From: CAYJHC01 sp964370075
Lineage (GTDB): Bacteria; Bacillota; Clostridia; Peptostreptococcales; Anaerovoracaceae
Reading direction: 5' to 3'
Assembly: GCA_964370075.1 (NCBI GenBank)
Contig: CAYJHC010000022.1
Span: forward strand, 1-23,862
DNA length: 23,862 nucleotides
The notes beneath the pieces were generated by a model. It was not told where the DNA came from and ran no database searches. It saw only the letters and a list, made by a program, of their open reading frames with translations. The position numbers were made by a program, and so were the translations under genes. Shown here piece by piece: positions 7,373-15,117 of this stretch (within the stretch, counting starts at the first letter, position 1; each line of letters starts with the position of its first letter).

Positions 7373-8335
7373 ATGAAATATTTATTTATTATTAATCCTG
7401 CAGCAGGAAATTGGATGGGGAAAACCTATTCAAAGAGAATTTTATCAAGTGACCTTAACTCTAAAGTTGATATTGAGGTTTGTTTAACTAGCAAAGTTGG
7501 AGATGCCGAACAGATAGCATTAAAGGCGTGTGAAGAGAACAAAAGTAAGAAAGGCAGAAGCAAAATTAATATCTATGCTTGCGGAGGAGATGGAACTCTC
7601 AATGAAGTAGTTAATGGTGCTTACGGCTTTAAAAATGTACGAGTGGGTTGTGTTCCTATTGGCACAGGAAATGACTTTGTTAAAAATTTTATTGATTGTG
7701 GAGATTTTTTTTCACTTGAAAGTCAAATTAATGGAGATGTTAGAAAAGTTGATTTGATGGAGTACACTGGAATTTTCAATAATATTTTTACTAAAAAGGT
7801 GGCTATCAATATGTTCAACCTAGGGTTTGATGCTAATGTTGCTAGTGATATGAATTTTTTTAGAGGCCTTCACTTTGTACGCGGAAAAGGGCCGTATAGG
7901 TTAGCTCTTGCATCTAATTTTATAAAAAAAAGAGGTGGGAATTTTCTTGTTACTGCGAAGAATGACGAAGTTCTATATAACGGGAAACTGTTTTTTATTA
8001 ATATCTGTAATGGAGGCTATTTAGGGGGAGGAATGAAAGGTGCTCCTTATGCATTAATTGATGATGGTAAACTAGATATGAATATAGTAAAAAATATTAG
8101 CAGGCTAAGGTTTTTGGATTTAGCGCCTAAGTATATGAAAGGGGTACATATGTTAACTCCGGGTATAGAAAAAGTAATTGACTATAGCCAAGTTGAGTAT
8201 GTAAAGGTGAAACCGTTAAACAGTAAATATAAGTTGGGAATTGATGGGGAAATTGTAGAAGCAACGGGAGCCGTTGAGTTTAGAGTATTGCCCAAGGCAA
8301 TAAATTTCATTGTTCCTAAACGAATGAATCTTTAA
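7373..8335 (+). CDS. diacylglycerol kinase-family lipid kinase (YegS/DgkB type)
   Basis: This 320-residue protein has the DAGK catalytic domain. The N-terminal strand is YLFIINPAAGN, the nucleotide-binding signature is G71-GDGT-LNEVVNG, and G97-TGNDF matches the conserved GTGNDFA loop. A C-terminal lobe with LFFINICNGGYLGGGMKGAPYALIDDGKLD is diagnostic of the YegS/DgkB group. These enzymes phosphorylate diacylglycerol or a related lipid at the membrane surface, returning it to phospholipid synthesis. The ribosome-binding site (AAGGAAGAG, 7351-7359) is 13 bases from the ATG, which is long. It is the last gene before a strong terminator. Whether the substrate is diacylglycerol or another lipid cannot be told. 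Confidence 0.88.
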   Translation: MKYLFIINPAAGNWMGKTYSKRILSSDLNSKVDIEVCLTSKVGDAEQIALKACEENKSKKGRSKINIYACGGDGTLNEVVNGAYGFKNVRVGCVPIGTGNDFVKNFIDCGDFFSLESQINGDVRKVDLMEYTGIFNNIFTKKVAINMFNLGFDANVASDMNFFRGLHFVRGKGPYRLALASNFIKKRGGNFLVTAKNDEVLYNGKLFFINICNGGYLGGGMKGAPYALIDDGKLDMNIVKNISRLRFLDLAPKYMKGVHMLTPGIEKVIDYSQVEYVKVKPLNSKYKLGIDGEIVEATGAVEFRVLPKAINFIVPKRMNL

Positions 8336-8339
8336 TTTA

Positions 8340-8390
8340 AAACACCTTTATGATTGGTAAAATCTAATCACAAAGGTGTTTGTTTTTATT
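8340..8390 (+). terminator. strong intrinsic terminator after the lipid kinase gene
   Basis: AAACACCTTT (8340-8349) pairs with AAAGGTGTTT (8372-8381). An inner TGATT/AATCA pairing extends the stem past one mismatch. TGTTTTTATTTTG follows. It separates this operon from the convergent HisD-family gene. Confidence 0.88.
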
Positions 8391-8511
8391 TTGTACTAAA
8401 ACTTAAATTACGTTTGTAATAAGTTGAAAAATTGATCAAAATTAGAGTGCGTAGTGCAAAACTAAGGAAACTAATTATGGTGATCACTTTGCTAAAATGA
8501 TTATAGCGGTA

Positions 8512-9780
8512 TTAGTTGTTTTCAATTCTTACTAATGCTGCTTTTTTATGCCCATCTAGCCCCTCTCCTTCAGCAAGTTTTGCAACAAGTGGAGCTAAAA
8601 TATTTGCTCCCGCCTTAGTCATTTTTTGGTAAGTGCAAACCTTTAAGAAGGTTCCAACCCAAACGCCACCAGTGTACCGTGCAGCTTTCATTGTTGGAAG
8701 TGTGTGGTTGGTGCCTGAAGCGTAGTCTCCAAAAACTTCACCAGTTTCTTCTGCGATAAATAAAGAACCGTAATTGGTTAAGCTGTTAATCAAGTTGTCA
8801 GAGTTTTTGGTGATTATTTCTAAATGCTCAGGGGCATAGTCGTTACTTAGCTTAACAGCATCATCTAAGCTATCTACTAAAACTACTTCGCCATAATCTG
8901 CCCAAGACTGTTCTGCAATTGCTTTGGTTTCAAGTGTTTTTAGTTGCTTTTCCACTTCTTTAATTGTAGAGAAAGCAAGTTTTTCGCTAGTGGTAATTAG
9001 AATTCCTTTTGCAAGCAGATCATGTTCTGATTGTGCTAGAATATCTGCTGCTATCACTCTTGGGCTAGCCGTTTCGTCTGCAATTATCAATACTTCGCTT
9101 GGACCAGCTATAAAGTCAATTCCTACTTTACCGTAACATTGTCTTTTGGCCTCTGAGACATATTGATTACCAGGACCTACAATTATATCGACAGGTTTAA
9201 TTTGCTCAGTGCCGTATGTTAGTGCGGCAACTCCGTGAGCTCCACCTGTTACATAAATTTCATCTGCTCCAGCGATATCCATAGCCACTAAAGTTTTTGG
9301 ATTAATTTGTTCACTCTCTTTCATAGAAGGTGAAATGGCAACTACCCTCCTAGAGCCAGCAACTTTGGCTGGAATTATTAGCATTAAGGCTGAAGAGTAA
9401 AGTGGATATGTACCCCCTGGTACATAGCAACCTACAGAATCTATAGGAATAACTCTATGCCCTAGTGTAGAGCCTTTTACGGTCTCTACGCTTTCAAGAT
9501 TAGACATCGTACTTCTTTGTGCTTCGGCGAATAGCTTGATATTTGAAGCTGCAAGTTTAATGTTTTCTATTTCCTCTAAGGTGAGTTCGGAGTATGCTTT
9601 CTTTATTTCTTCTTTTGAAACTAGAAGATTTTTTCTGGGATTTTTTTCGAACTGGGTATTGTAATGTATTAAGGCTGAATCTCCTTCTGTAGAAACTTTA
9701 TCAATTATGTTTGAAACAGTTTCTTTGAGTGTAGCATTTTCTTCTATAGTTCTAATTTTGCTTTCTTTAATGATTTGCAT
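8512..9780 (-). CDS. histidinol dehydrogenase-family enzyme (possible HpsN-like paralogue)
   Basis: The 422-residue protein aligns along the whole HisD family, NAD-dependent, zinc-dependent dehydrogenases. Zinc ligands correspond to Q250, H253, D352 and H411, and the catalytic pair to E318-H319 (PEHLE). The VGCYVPGG loop, VGPGNQYV, IAGPSEVLIIAD and SGTNHTLPT are present. The stretch RYTGGVWVGTFLKVCTYQ (369-386) differs from the form in true histidine-pathway enzymes and, from memory, resembles paralogues such as sulfopropanediol dehydrogenase. No other his gene is present; the neighbour is a purine nucleoside phosphorylase gene 40 bases upstream. The ATG at 9780 has GAGAGGA nine bases upstream. 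The fold and zinc/NAD chemistry are secure. The substrate could be histidinol or another vicinal amino/hydroxy alcohol. Confidence 0.85.
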   Translation of the reverse strand: MQIIKESKIRTIEENATLKETVSNIIDKVSTEGDSALIHYNTQFEKNPRKNLLVSKEEIKKAYSELTLEEIENIKLAASNIKLFAEAQRSTMSNLESVETVKGSTLGHRVIPIDSVGCYVPGGTYPLYSSALMLIIPAKVAGSRRVVAISPSMKESEQINPKTLVAMDIAGADEIYVTGGAHGVAALTYGTEQIKPVDIIVGPGNQYVSEAKRQCYGKVGIDFIAGPSEVLIIADETASPRVIAADILAQSEHDLLAKGILITTSEKLAFSTIKEVEKQLKTLETKAIAEQSWADYGEVVLVDSLDDAVKLSNDYAPEHLEIITKNSDNLINSLTNYGSLFIAEETGEVFGDYASGTNHTLPTMKAARYTGGVWVGTFLKVCTYQKMTKAGANILAPLVAKLAEGEGLDGHKKAALVRIENN

Positions 9781-9820
9781 CTAAGGCGTCCTCTCTAATC
9801 CATTAATTCTAATTTTGACT

Positions 9821-10531
9821 TTACCTGACTGCTACTTCTAGTGCTAGCCTAGTTAGTTTGTCATTTCCTGTTGCTCTTTCTTCTGTAGTAGCTCTTTCCC
9901 CAGTAGTAAAGTGGTCTGTGATTACCATCATTGCTAGAGCATTAACATCATGGTATGCAGCATTCATGTATAAGGCAGCAGCTTCCATTTCTACTGCGAG
10001 AACATTCATTTTTGCCCATTTTTTCCACCAATCATCGGTTGTTTCGTAGAATACATCGCAGGTGACAACATTCCCTGCCTTTAGATCCAATAAGTTTTGC
10101 TCTTTATTTACTTCGTATGCTTTTGTTAGCAAATCCCAGCTAGCACAAGGTGAATAACCATTGTGAGAATCGAAAGCATGTATGTAATTTGAATCAGTAG
10201 AAGCGGCAACAGCCATTACACCGTCGAACAATTTCACTTCTTCTTTGAAACTTCCTGCAGTACCTAAACGAATCAGATTTTGAACACCGTACTCAGTGAT
10301 TAGTTCCCAAGTATAGATTCCGATTGAAGGACAACCCATACCAGTTCCTTGAACAGATACTTTGGCTCCTTTGTATAAGCCAGTGTAACCAAACATGTTT
10401 CTTACATCATTATATTGAACTGCACTTTCTAAATAGTTTTCTGCAATAAATTTTGCTCTTAATGGATCTCCAGGAAGAAGGATACTTTCTGCTATATCTC
10501 CTTTATTTGCTGCATTAATATGTGTACTCAT
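9821..10531 (-). CDS. deoD: purine nucleoside phosphorylase, DeoD type
   Basis: This cytoplasmic enzyme cleaves purine (deoxy)ribonucleosides with phosphate to the free base and (deoxy)ribose-1-phosphate. The 236-residue length matches the hexameric DeoD group. Visible landmarks are H4, GDPLR (R25), R44 in NDVRNMFG, GTGMGCPS, R88, the ribose-binding EMEAAALY (E181-E183) and the base-contacting D206 in ITDHF, followed by R219. The position before D206-H is T where E. coli has S. The ATG at 10531 has AGGAGG ten bases upstream. It is the first gene of a probable two-gene operon with the HisD-family gene. It fits nucleoside salvage. Confidence 0.93.
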   Translation of the reverse strand: MSTHINAANKGDIAESILLPGDPLRAKFIAENYLESAVQYNDVRNMFGYTGLYKGAKVSVQGTGMGCPSIGIYTWELITEYGVQNLIRLGTAGSFKEEVKLFDGVMAVAASTDSNYIHAFDSHNGYSPCASWDLLTKAYEVNKEQNLLDLKAGNVVTCDVFYETTDDWWKKWAKMNVLAVEMEAAALYMNAAYHDVNALAMMVITDHFTTGERATTEERATGNDKLTRLALEVAVR

Positions 10532-10634
10532 TGATAATATACCTCCTAAAATTTATAAAATACTATGTTTTAACTTTTAATTATGCTAAAATAATATCAC
10601 AAATTATATTTTATTTCCACATAAGGAGGAAATT
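10532..10634. promoter_or_regulatory. divergent promoter region between deoD and the acyl-CoA synthetase gene
   Basis: A 103-base intergenic region must start both units. On the plus strand, TTAACT (10570-10575) with 16 bases to TAATAT (10592-10597) is a candidate. On the minus strand, TTAGCA (10589-10584) with 18 bases to TAGTAT (10565-10560) is one. The two overlap. All boxes are only partial matches. Confidence 0.35.
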
Positions 10635-12422
10635 ATGGGAGAGAATAGCAAAAATAAAAGGTTCAAGGCTCCAGAAGGAGGTTCTTATCCAGTTAGGGAA
10701 ATAACTGACTTAAAGGATTTGATAAATAGTAGCACTAAGATTTATGGTACGAAAACTGCATATATGGCAAAAAAAGAAAAGGGTGGAGAGTATTTCGATA
10801 TAAGTTACAATAAGCTGAAAGCTGATATAGACGCTCTAGGAACAACTTTAATTGACATGGGCTTAGAAGATGAAAAAATCGCAATTATTGGTACAAATTC
10901 GTACCAATGGGTTGTAGCTTATTTTGCTGCTGTTAATGGGGTTGGAACTGTAGTTCCTTTAGATAAAGAGCTTAAGAAAGATGAAATTGATAATCTGATT
11001 AAGAGAGCTGGATGTAAAGCTGTTTTCTATTCTGAAGAGTATAAACAAACTTTTGAAGAAATTGATGTTGAACATAAGTTTTTAATTAATGGATATGAAA
11101 ACGACGAAGATGAAGGGATTGAAAATACTCTTAAGTTTCTAGTTAAGGAAGGATATCACTTAATTGAAACGGGAAACCTTTCGTATATTGAAAAAGAAAT
11201 TGATCCAGAAGTTATGAAAATTATTCTGTTTACTTCAGGCACAACTGGAGTGGCAAAGGGTGTTATGCTTAGCCATAAGAACATTGTAGCTACAATCCTT
11301 GGAATTAGCGGATTAATTAGACTTAGAGAGGACGATAGAGCGTTATCACTGCTTCCTATTCATCATACTTTTGAATCTACAATTACAATCATGGCTTTTC
11401 TATATCAGGGAGTTTCTACAGCCTTCTATGAAGGTTTGAAATATGTTTTGAAAAACATACAAGAGTCTAAGGCTACGTGTTTTGTTGGAGTTCCGTTAAT
11501 TGTAGAATCCTTGTACAACAGAATATGGGCTCAAGCAAAGAAAACTAAAAAAGATAAGGCTTTAAAAGTTGCAATAAAAGCTCACAAGGCTGCACTGTCA
11601 GTGGGAATCGACAAAAGAAAAACCATTTTCAAGTCAATTTATAACAACTTCGGTGGAGAGTTTAGGGCTGTATTTTCGGGAGCAGCTGCGCTTAACCCAT
11701 CAACGTTAAGGGGGTTTATGGACTTGGGCTTTGTAGTGCTCCAAGGTTATGGCCTTACTGAATGCGCCCCAGTTGTAACAGGCACGCCAATGTGGGAAAA
11801 TATTTATGGACATGCTGGCTCATGTGGTAAAGTAATTACTGGAGGAGAGCTAAGAATTGACAATCCTGATGAGCATGGAATTGGAGAAATTTGTTATAAA
11901 GGTGATAACGTAATGCTTGGCTATTACGAAATGCCTGAAGAAACTGATAAAGTAATTAAAGACGGCTGGTTCTTCACAGGAGACCTTGGGTTTGTTGATG
12001 AGGATGGTTGGCTGTATATTACAGGAAGACAAAAAAATGTTATAGTAACGCGAACTGGAAAGAATATTTATCCAGAAGAACTTGAAACGATTGTGAATAA
12101 GGTAGAATATGTTTCGGAATCTATGGTTTATGCTATGGAAGAAGGCATTAATGATACTGAGGTTTGGGCTCAAATTTATCCTGATTATGAAAAGATAAAA
12201 GAGGAACTTGAAATTGATATATTTGAAGAAAATATTTCTAGTTTGGTAAAAGATGGAAGAAAAAGAGAAATATTCAAAATGCTTGATCAAAGCATCAAAG
12301 ATGTTAATGAGAATCTGGCAGTTTACAAAAGGATTAAGAACATCGTAGTAAGAGAAAATGATTTTGTAAGGACTACCACTAAGAAGATTAAGAGAAAAGA
12401 ATCTATAAAAGAGTATGAGTAA
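10635..12422 (+). CDS. long-chain acyl-CoA synthetase (AMP-forming)
   Basis: The 595-residue AMP-binding enzyme activates a carboxylic acid, probably a long-chain fatty acid, to the acyl-adenylate and then acyl-CoA. Motifs in order: the ATP-phosphate loop T200-SGTTGVAKG, LLPIHHTFESTI, the adenine-binding GYGLTECAPVV, TGDLGFVDEDGWLYITGRQKN with its ribose-binding aspartate, and TGKNIYPEELE. The C-terminal TTTKKIKRK carries the catalytic lysine (about K584). The N-terminal Y-x-E-L-like linker and overall length fit the FadD15/FAA-type long-chain group rather than acetyl-CoA synthetase. AAGGAGG lies five bases before the ATG. It is a single-gene unit between a divergent promoter region and a terminator. 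Substrate chain length is inferred from family resemblance only. Confidence 0.88.
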   Translation: MGENSKNKRFKAPEGGSYPVREITDLKDLINSSTKIYGTKTAYMAKKEKGGEYFDISYNKLKADIDALGTTLIDMGLEDEKIAIIGTNSYQWVVAYFAAVNGVGTVVPLDKELKKDEIDNLIKRAGCKAVFYSEEYKQTFEEIDVEHKFLINGYENDEDEGIENTLKFLVKEGYHLIETGNLSYIEKEIDPEVMKIILFTSGTTGVAKGVMLSHKNIVATILGISGLIRLREDDRALSLLPIHHTFESTITIMAFLYQGVSTAFYEGLKYVLKNIQESKATCFVGVPLIVESLYNRIWAQAKKTKKDKALKVAIKAHKAALSVGIDKRKTIFKSIYNNFGGEFRAVFSGAAALNPSTLRGFMDLGFVVLQGYGLTECAPVVTGTPMWENIYGHAGSCGKVITGGELRIDNPDEHGIGEICYKGDNVMLGYYEMPEETDKVIKDGWFFTGDLGFVDEDGWLYITGRQKNVIVTRTGKNIYPEELETIVNKVEYVSESMVYAMEEGINDTEVWAQIYPDYEKIKEELEIDIFEENISSLVKDGRKREIFKMLDQSIKDVNENLAVYKRIKNIVVRENDFVRTTTKKIKRKESIKEYE

Positions 12423-12466
12423 GATTCGGAAATAGAATGGTAGAAAAATATTATCAAAAAAATAAA

Positions 12467-12498
12467 AAACCGTGGGAGACACTTCCACGGTTTATTTT
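12467..12498. terminator. bidirectional intrinsic terminator (acyl-CoA synthetase / rpsT)
   Basis: AAACCGTGGGA (12467-12477) pairs with TTCCACGGTTT (12483-12493), with one G-U pair and a 5-base loop. T-rich tracts follow on both strands. It lies between two convergent genes. Confidence 0.92.
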
Positions 12499-12545
12499 TG
12501 TTTGTCGGCATTTAACTGATGCCATTATTGTGGGACGGGTGAGAT

Positions 12546-12836
12546 TTAAGCTTCTTTTGTTACTGAAACAGTTCCACCAGCTTTAACAAATTGCTTAGTT
12601 AGTCTTGATACTTTACGTGAAGCAGTATTCTTATGTAAAGTTCCTTTAGCTACAGCTTGCATTAATTTTTTTTCAGCAACAACTAATTTAGTTTTTGCTT
12701 CTTCTAGATTTCCTGCAATGATAGCTGCATCAAACTCTTTAAGTGCAGTTTTTACATGCCCTTTAACTCTTCTGTTTCTTGCTGTTTTCTTTTCAATAAC
12801 TTTGATTCTTTTTTTAGCAGATTTAATATTTGCCAT
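12546..12836 (-). CDS. rpsT: 30S ribosomal protein S20
   Basis: This 96-residue basic protein binds 16S rRNA early in small-subunit assembly. It has the S20 N-terminus MANIKSAKKRI, the RNRRVKGHVKTALK region and the ending GTLHKNTASRKVSRLTKQF that marks the family. I start at the ATG at 12836, which gives the invariant MANIKSA start and is preceded by GGGGAG; an upstream in-frame ATG 13 codons earlier would add a leader absent from the family. The gene has its own promoter (12893-12921) and shares a terminator with the convergent synthetase gene. Its location beside lepA, read divergently, is a common arrangement in Bacillota. Confidence 0.97.
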   Translation of the reverse strand: MANIKSAKKRIKVIEKKTARNRRVKGHVKTALKEFDAAIIAGNLEEAKTKLVVAEKKLMQAVAKGTLHKNTASRKVSRLTKQFVKAGGTVSVTKEA

Positions 12837-12892
12837 GTTTCTTTTCTCCCCACTAATAATTAAAATAGTGCACATTATTGTCCACTTAAAAT

Positions 12893-12921
12893 AGTATATA
12901 CTAAGACTGTTTGAAAATCAA
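12893..12921 (-). promoter_or_regulatory. rpsT promoter
   Basis: On the minus strand, TTGATT (12921-12916), a 17-base spacer, then TATACT (12898-12893). The leader would be about 50 bases. Confidence 0.65.
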
Positions 12922-12938
12922 GGGGAAAAGAAGCTAAA

Positions 12939-13200
12939 TCATATTTTATTACCTTTACGACCTTTATTATCTAAATTTACATTATCTTTATCTTTGTGAA
13001 ATTTACCTATTCTCTGTTGACGATATTTTGATAGAGCCTATTTTGGAGAAGGGAATCCTTTGTAAACCATAATTCTCGATATGAGGCCCTGTGGCTTGTA
13101 CTTTGAAATAGAGAAAAGGTATTTGTATCACCCATGGAACATGAGGAAGACAAACCCTTGGAATATGTATACAAATAAATTCCTTGAAATCAGCCTTAAT
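12939..13200 (-). pseudogene. coding-like decayed segment upstream of lepA
   Basis: This stretch between rpsT and lepA is less AT-rich than other intergenic DNA here. On the minus strand one frame is open for 65 codons (13200 to the stop at 13003-13005) and a second for 32 codons (13037 to the stop at 12939-12941). Neither has an ATG, and the two overlap as if joined by a frameshift. The ends are coding-like (for example GPHIENYGLQRIPFSKIG and KFHKDKDNVNLDNKGRKG). A degenerate direct repeat, 12 of 14 bases identical, lies at 13130-13143 and 13154-13167. I recognise no family. It could be a gene remnant or chance. Confidence 0.25.
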
Positions 13201-13212
13201 TTATAGTAAAAT
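13184..13212 (+). promoter_or_regulatory. lepA promoter
   Basis: TTGAAA (13184-13189), a 17-base spacer, then TAAAAT (13207-13212). The transcript would begin about 30 bases before the ATG. Confidence 0.7.
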
Positions 13213-13248
13213 GTAGTGTACGGAATGGAAAAAAAGAGAGAGGTATGA

Positions 13249-15060
13249 ATGAAGGATTACCAAGAAAAAATTAGAAATTTTAGCATAATTGCGCATATTG
13301 ATCACGGAAAATCTACTTTGGCGGACAGAATTCTTGAGAAAACAGGGGCTGTAGCAACCAGAGACATGAAAGCACAATTTCTCGATAACATGGATTTGGA
13401 GAGAGAGAGAGGCATAACTATAAAGCTACAACCTTCTAGGCAAATTTTCAAATCAAAAGATGGAAATGAATACATATTTAATTTAATTGACACCCCAGGG
13501 CATGTGGACTTTACTTATGAAGTTTCAAGAAGTTTAGCTGCCTGTGAGGGGGCGGTTTTAGTTGTAGATGCAACTCAAGGAGTTGAAGCACAAACTTTAG
13601 CAAATGTATATCTGGCATTAAATGAAGACCTAGAAATACTTCCTGTGCTTAACAAAATAGATTTGCCAAGTGCTTCTGTGGAAGATGCGAAAAAAGAAAT
13701 AGAAGAAATAATAGGAATTGAAGCAGAAGGGGCTCCGTTGGTTTCTGCAAAAGAAGGTATTGGAATTGAAGACCTTTTAGAAGAAATCGTACATAAGATC
13801 CCTGCGCCAACAGGAAAGTTGGATGCGCCATTAAAGGCTTTAATCTTTGATTCTTATTATGATAATTATAAAGGCGTTGTAATTTATACAAGAGTATTTG
13901 ATGGTTTAGTTAAGGCAGGAGATCAAATAAGACTTATGAATACGGCGAAAACTTATGAGGTAACAGAAGTAGGAATATGTTCCCCTGGGCCAATAGAAGT
14001 GGATAAGTTATCTGCAGGAGAAGTTGGATATATTTGTGCTAGTATTAAGCAAGTTGCAGATGCTAGAGTAGGGGACACTATAACTCTTGCAAGTAATTCT
14101 ACTCTAGAACCTTTGCCTGGATATAAGAAAGCACAATCGATGGTATTTTGCGGAATCTATCCGGCTGAAGGTGAAAAATATGAAAATGTAAGGGATGCAT
14201 TAGAAAAATTGCAGGTGAATGATGCAGCATTTAATTTTGAGCCTGAAACTTCTACAGCTTTAGGCTACGGGTTTAGATGTGGTTTCTTAGGTCTTTTGCA
14301 TATGGAAATTATTGTTGAAAGATTAGAAAGAGAATTTGATCTTGGCGTAATTACTACTTCGCCAAGTGTAATATACAAGGTAGTATTAAACGATGGAACT
14401 GTAGAAATGATTCAAAACCCTACAAATTTACCAGATTTAACCTTAGTTGATCATATTGAGGAACCTATAGTTAAGGCTGATATTATTATCCCCAAAGATT
14501 ACATTGGGAATATAATGGAAATTTGTCAAGAAAGACGGGGGAAACTACTCCATATGGAGTATATCAATGAAATGAGAGTTCAACTTCATTATGAAATGCC
14601 ATTGAATGAAGTTATATATGATTTCTTTGATGCACTAAAGTCAAAAACAAGGGGATATGGCTCACTTGACTATGAGTTTGATAGGTATGAGAAATCAAAG
14701 CTTGCTAAGCTAGATATACTTTTAAACAAAGATTTGGTTGATGCTTTTTCTATGATTGTTCATGAATCAAAAGCTTATGACAGAGGCAAATTTGTTTGTG
14801 AAAAACTTAAAGAAGTAATTCCTATGCACCAGTTTGAGGTGCCTATACAAGCCGCAATAGGACAGAAAGTAGTTGCAAGATCGACTGTTAGAGCTTATAG
14901 AAAAGACGTTATAGCAAAATGCTATGGTGGAGATATTTCCAGAAAGAAAAAACTTTTAGAAAAACAAAAAGAAGGAAAAAAGCGTATGAGACAATTTGGA
15001 AAGGTTGAAGTTCCACAAGAGGCATTTACTGCTGTTCTTAAATACGATGAAAAAAAATAA
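13249..15060 (+). CDS. lepA: elongation factor 4 (LepA), translational GTPase
   Basis: LepA is a ribosome-bound GTPase that acts on stalled or mis-translocated ribosomes and in initiation. The 603-residue length is standard. G1 is AHIDHGKST (15-23), G3 is D81-TPGH and G4 is N135-KID. Domain II, the EF-G-like domains and the LepA-specific C-terminal domain follow. FGFRCGFLGLLHMEI-type sequence (GYGFRCGFLGLLHMEI) and the final VPQEAFTAVLK are diagnostic of LepA rather than EF-G or TypA. The start is the ATG at 13249 with AGAGAGAGG five bases upstream; an overlapping ATG at 13245 is out of frame. The promoter is at 13184-13212. hemW follows after 57 bases, the usual Bacillota order. Confidence 0.97.
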   Translation: MKDYQEKIRNFSIIAHIDHGKSTLADRILEKTGAVATRDMKAQFLDNMDLERERGITIKLQPSRQIFKSKDGNEYIFNLIDTPGHVDFTYEVSRSLAACEGAVLVVDATQGVEAQTLANVYLALNEDLEILPVLNKIDLPSASVEDAKKEIEEIIGIEAEGAPLVSAKEGIGIEDLLEEIVHKIPAPTGKLDAPLKALIFDSYYDNYKGVVIYTRVFDGLVKAGDQIRLMNTAKTYEVTEVGICSPGPIEVDKLSAGEVGYICASIKQVADARVGDTITLASNSTLEPLPGYKKAQSMVFCGIYPAEGEKYENVRDALEKLQVNDAAFNFEPETSTALGYGFRCGFLGLLHMEIIVERLEREFDLGVITTSPSVIYKVVLNDGTVEMIQNPTNLPDLTLVDHIEEPIVKADIIIPKDYIGNIMEICQERRGKLLHMEYINEMRVQLHYEMPLNEVIYDFFDALKSKTRGYGSLDYEFDRYEKSKLAKLDILLNKDLVDAFSMIVHESKAYDRGKFVCEKLKEVIPMHQFEVPIQAAIGQKVVARSTVRAYRKDVIAKCYGGDISRKKKLLEKQKEGKKRMRQFGKVEVPQEAFTAVLKYDEKK

Positions 15061-15117
15061 ACTGACTCGGCTAATAAGTTGGTTGAAAGATTAGTTTGCT
15101 GTTATGGAGGAAAAACT

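Noticed and set aside
11850..12488. 212-codon open frame on the minus strand
   Set aside because: It lies opposite the well-supported acyl-CoA synthetase gene and crosses its terminator. The translation is low-complexity (F, I, N, Y rich) with no recognisable motif.
13130..13167. CRISPR-like repeats
   Set aside because: There are only two imperfect 14-base copies, 24 bases apart, with no further units or cas genes.
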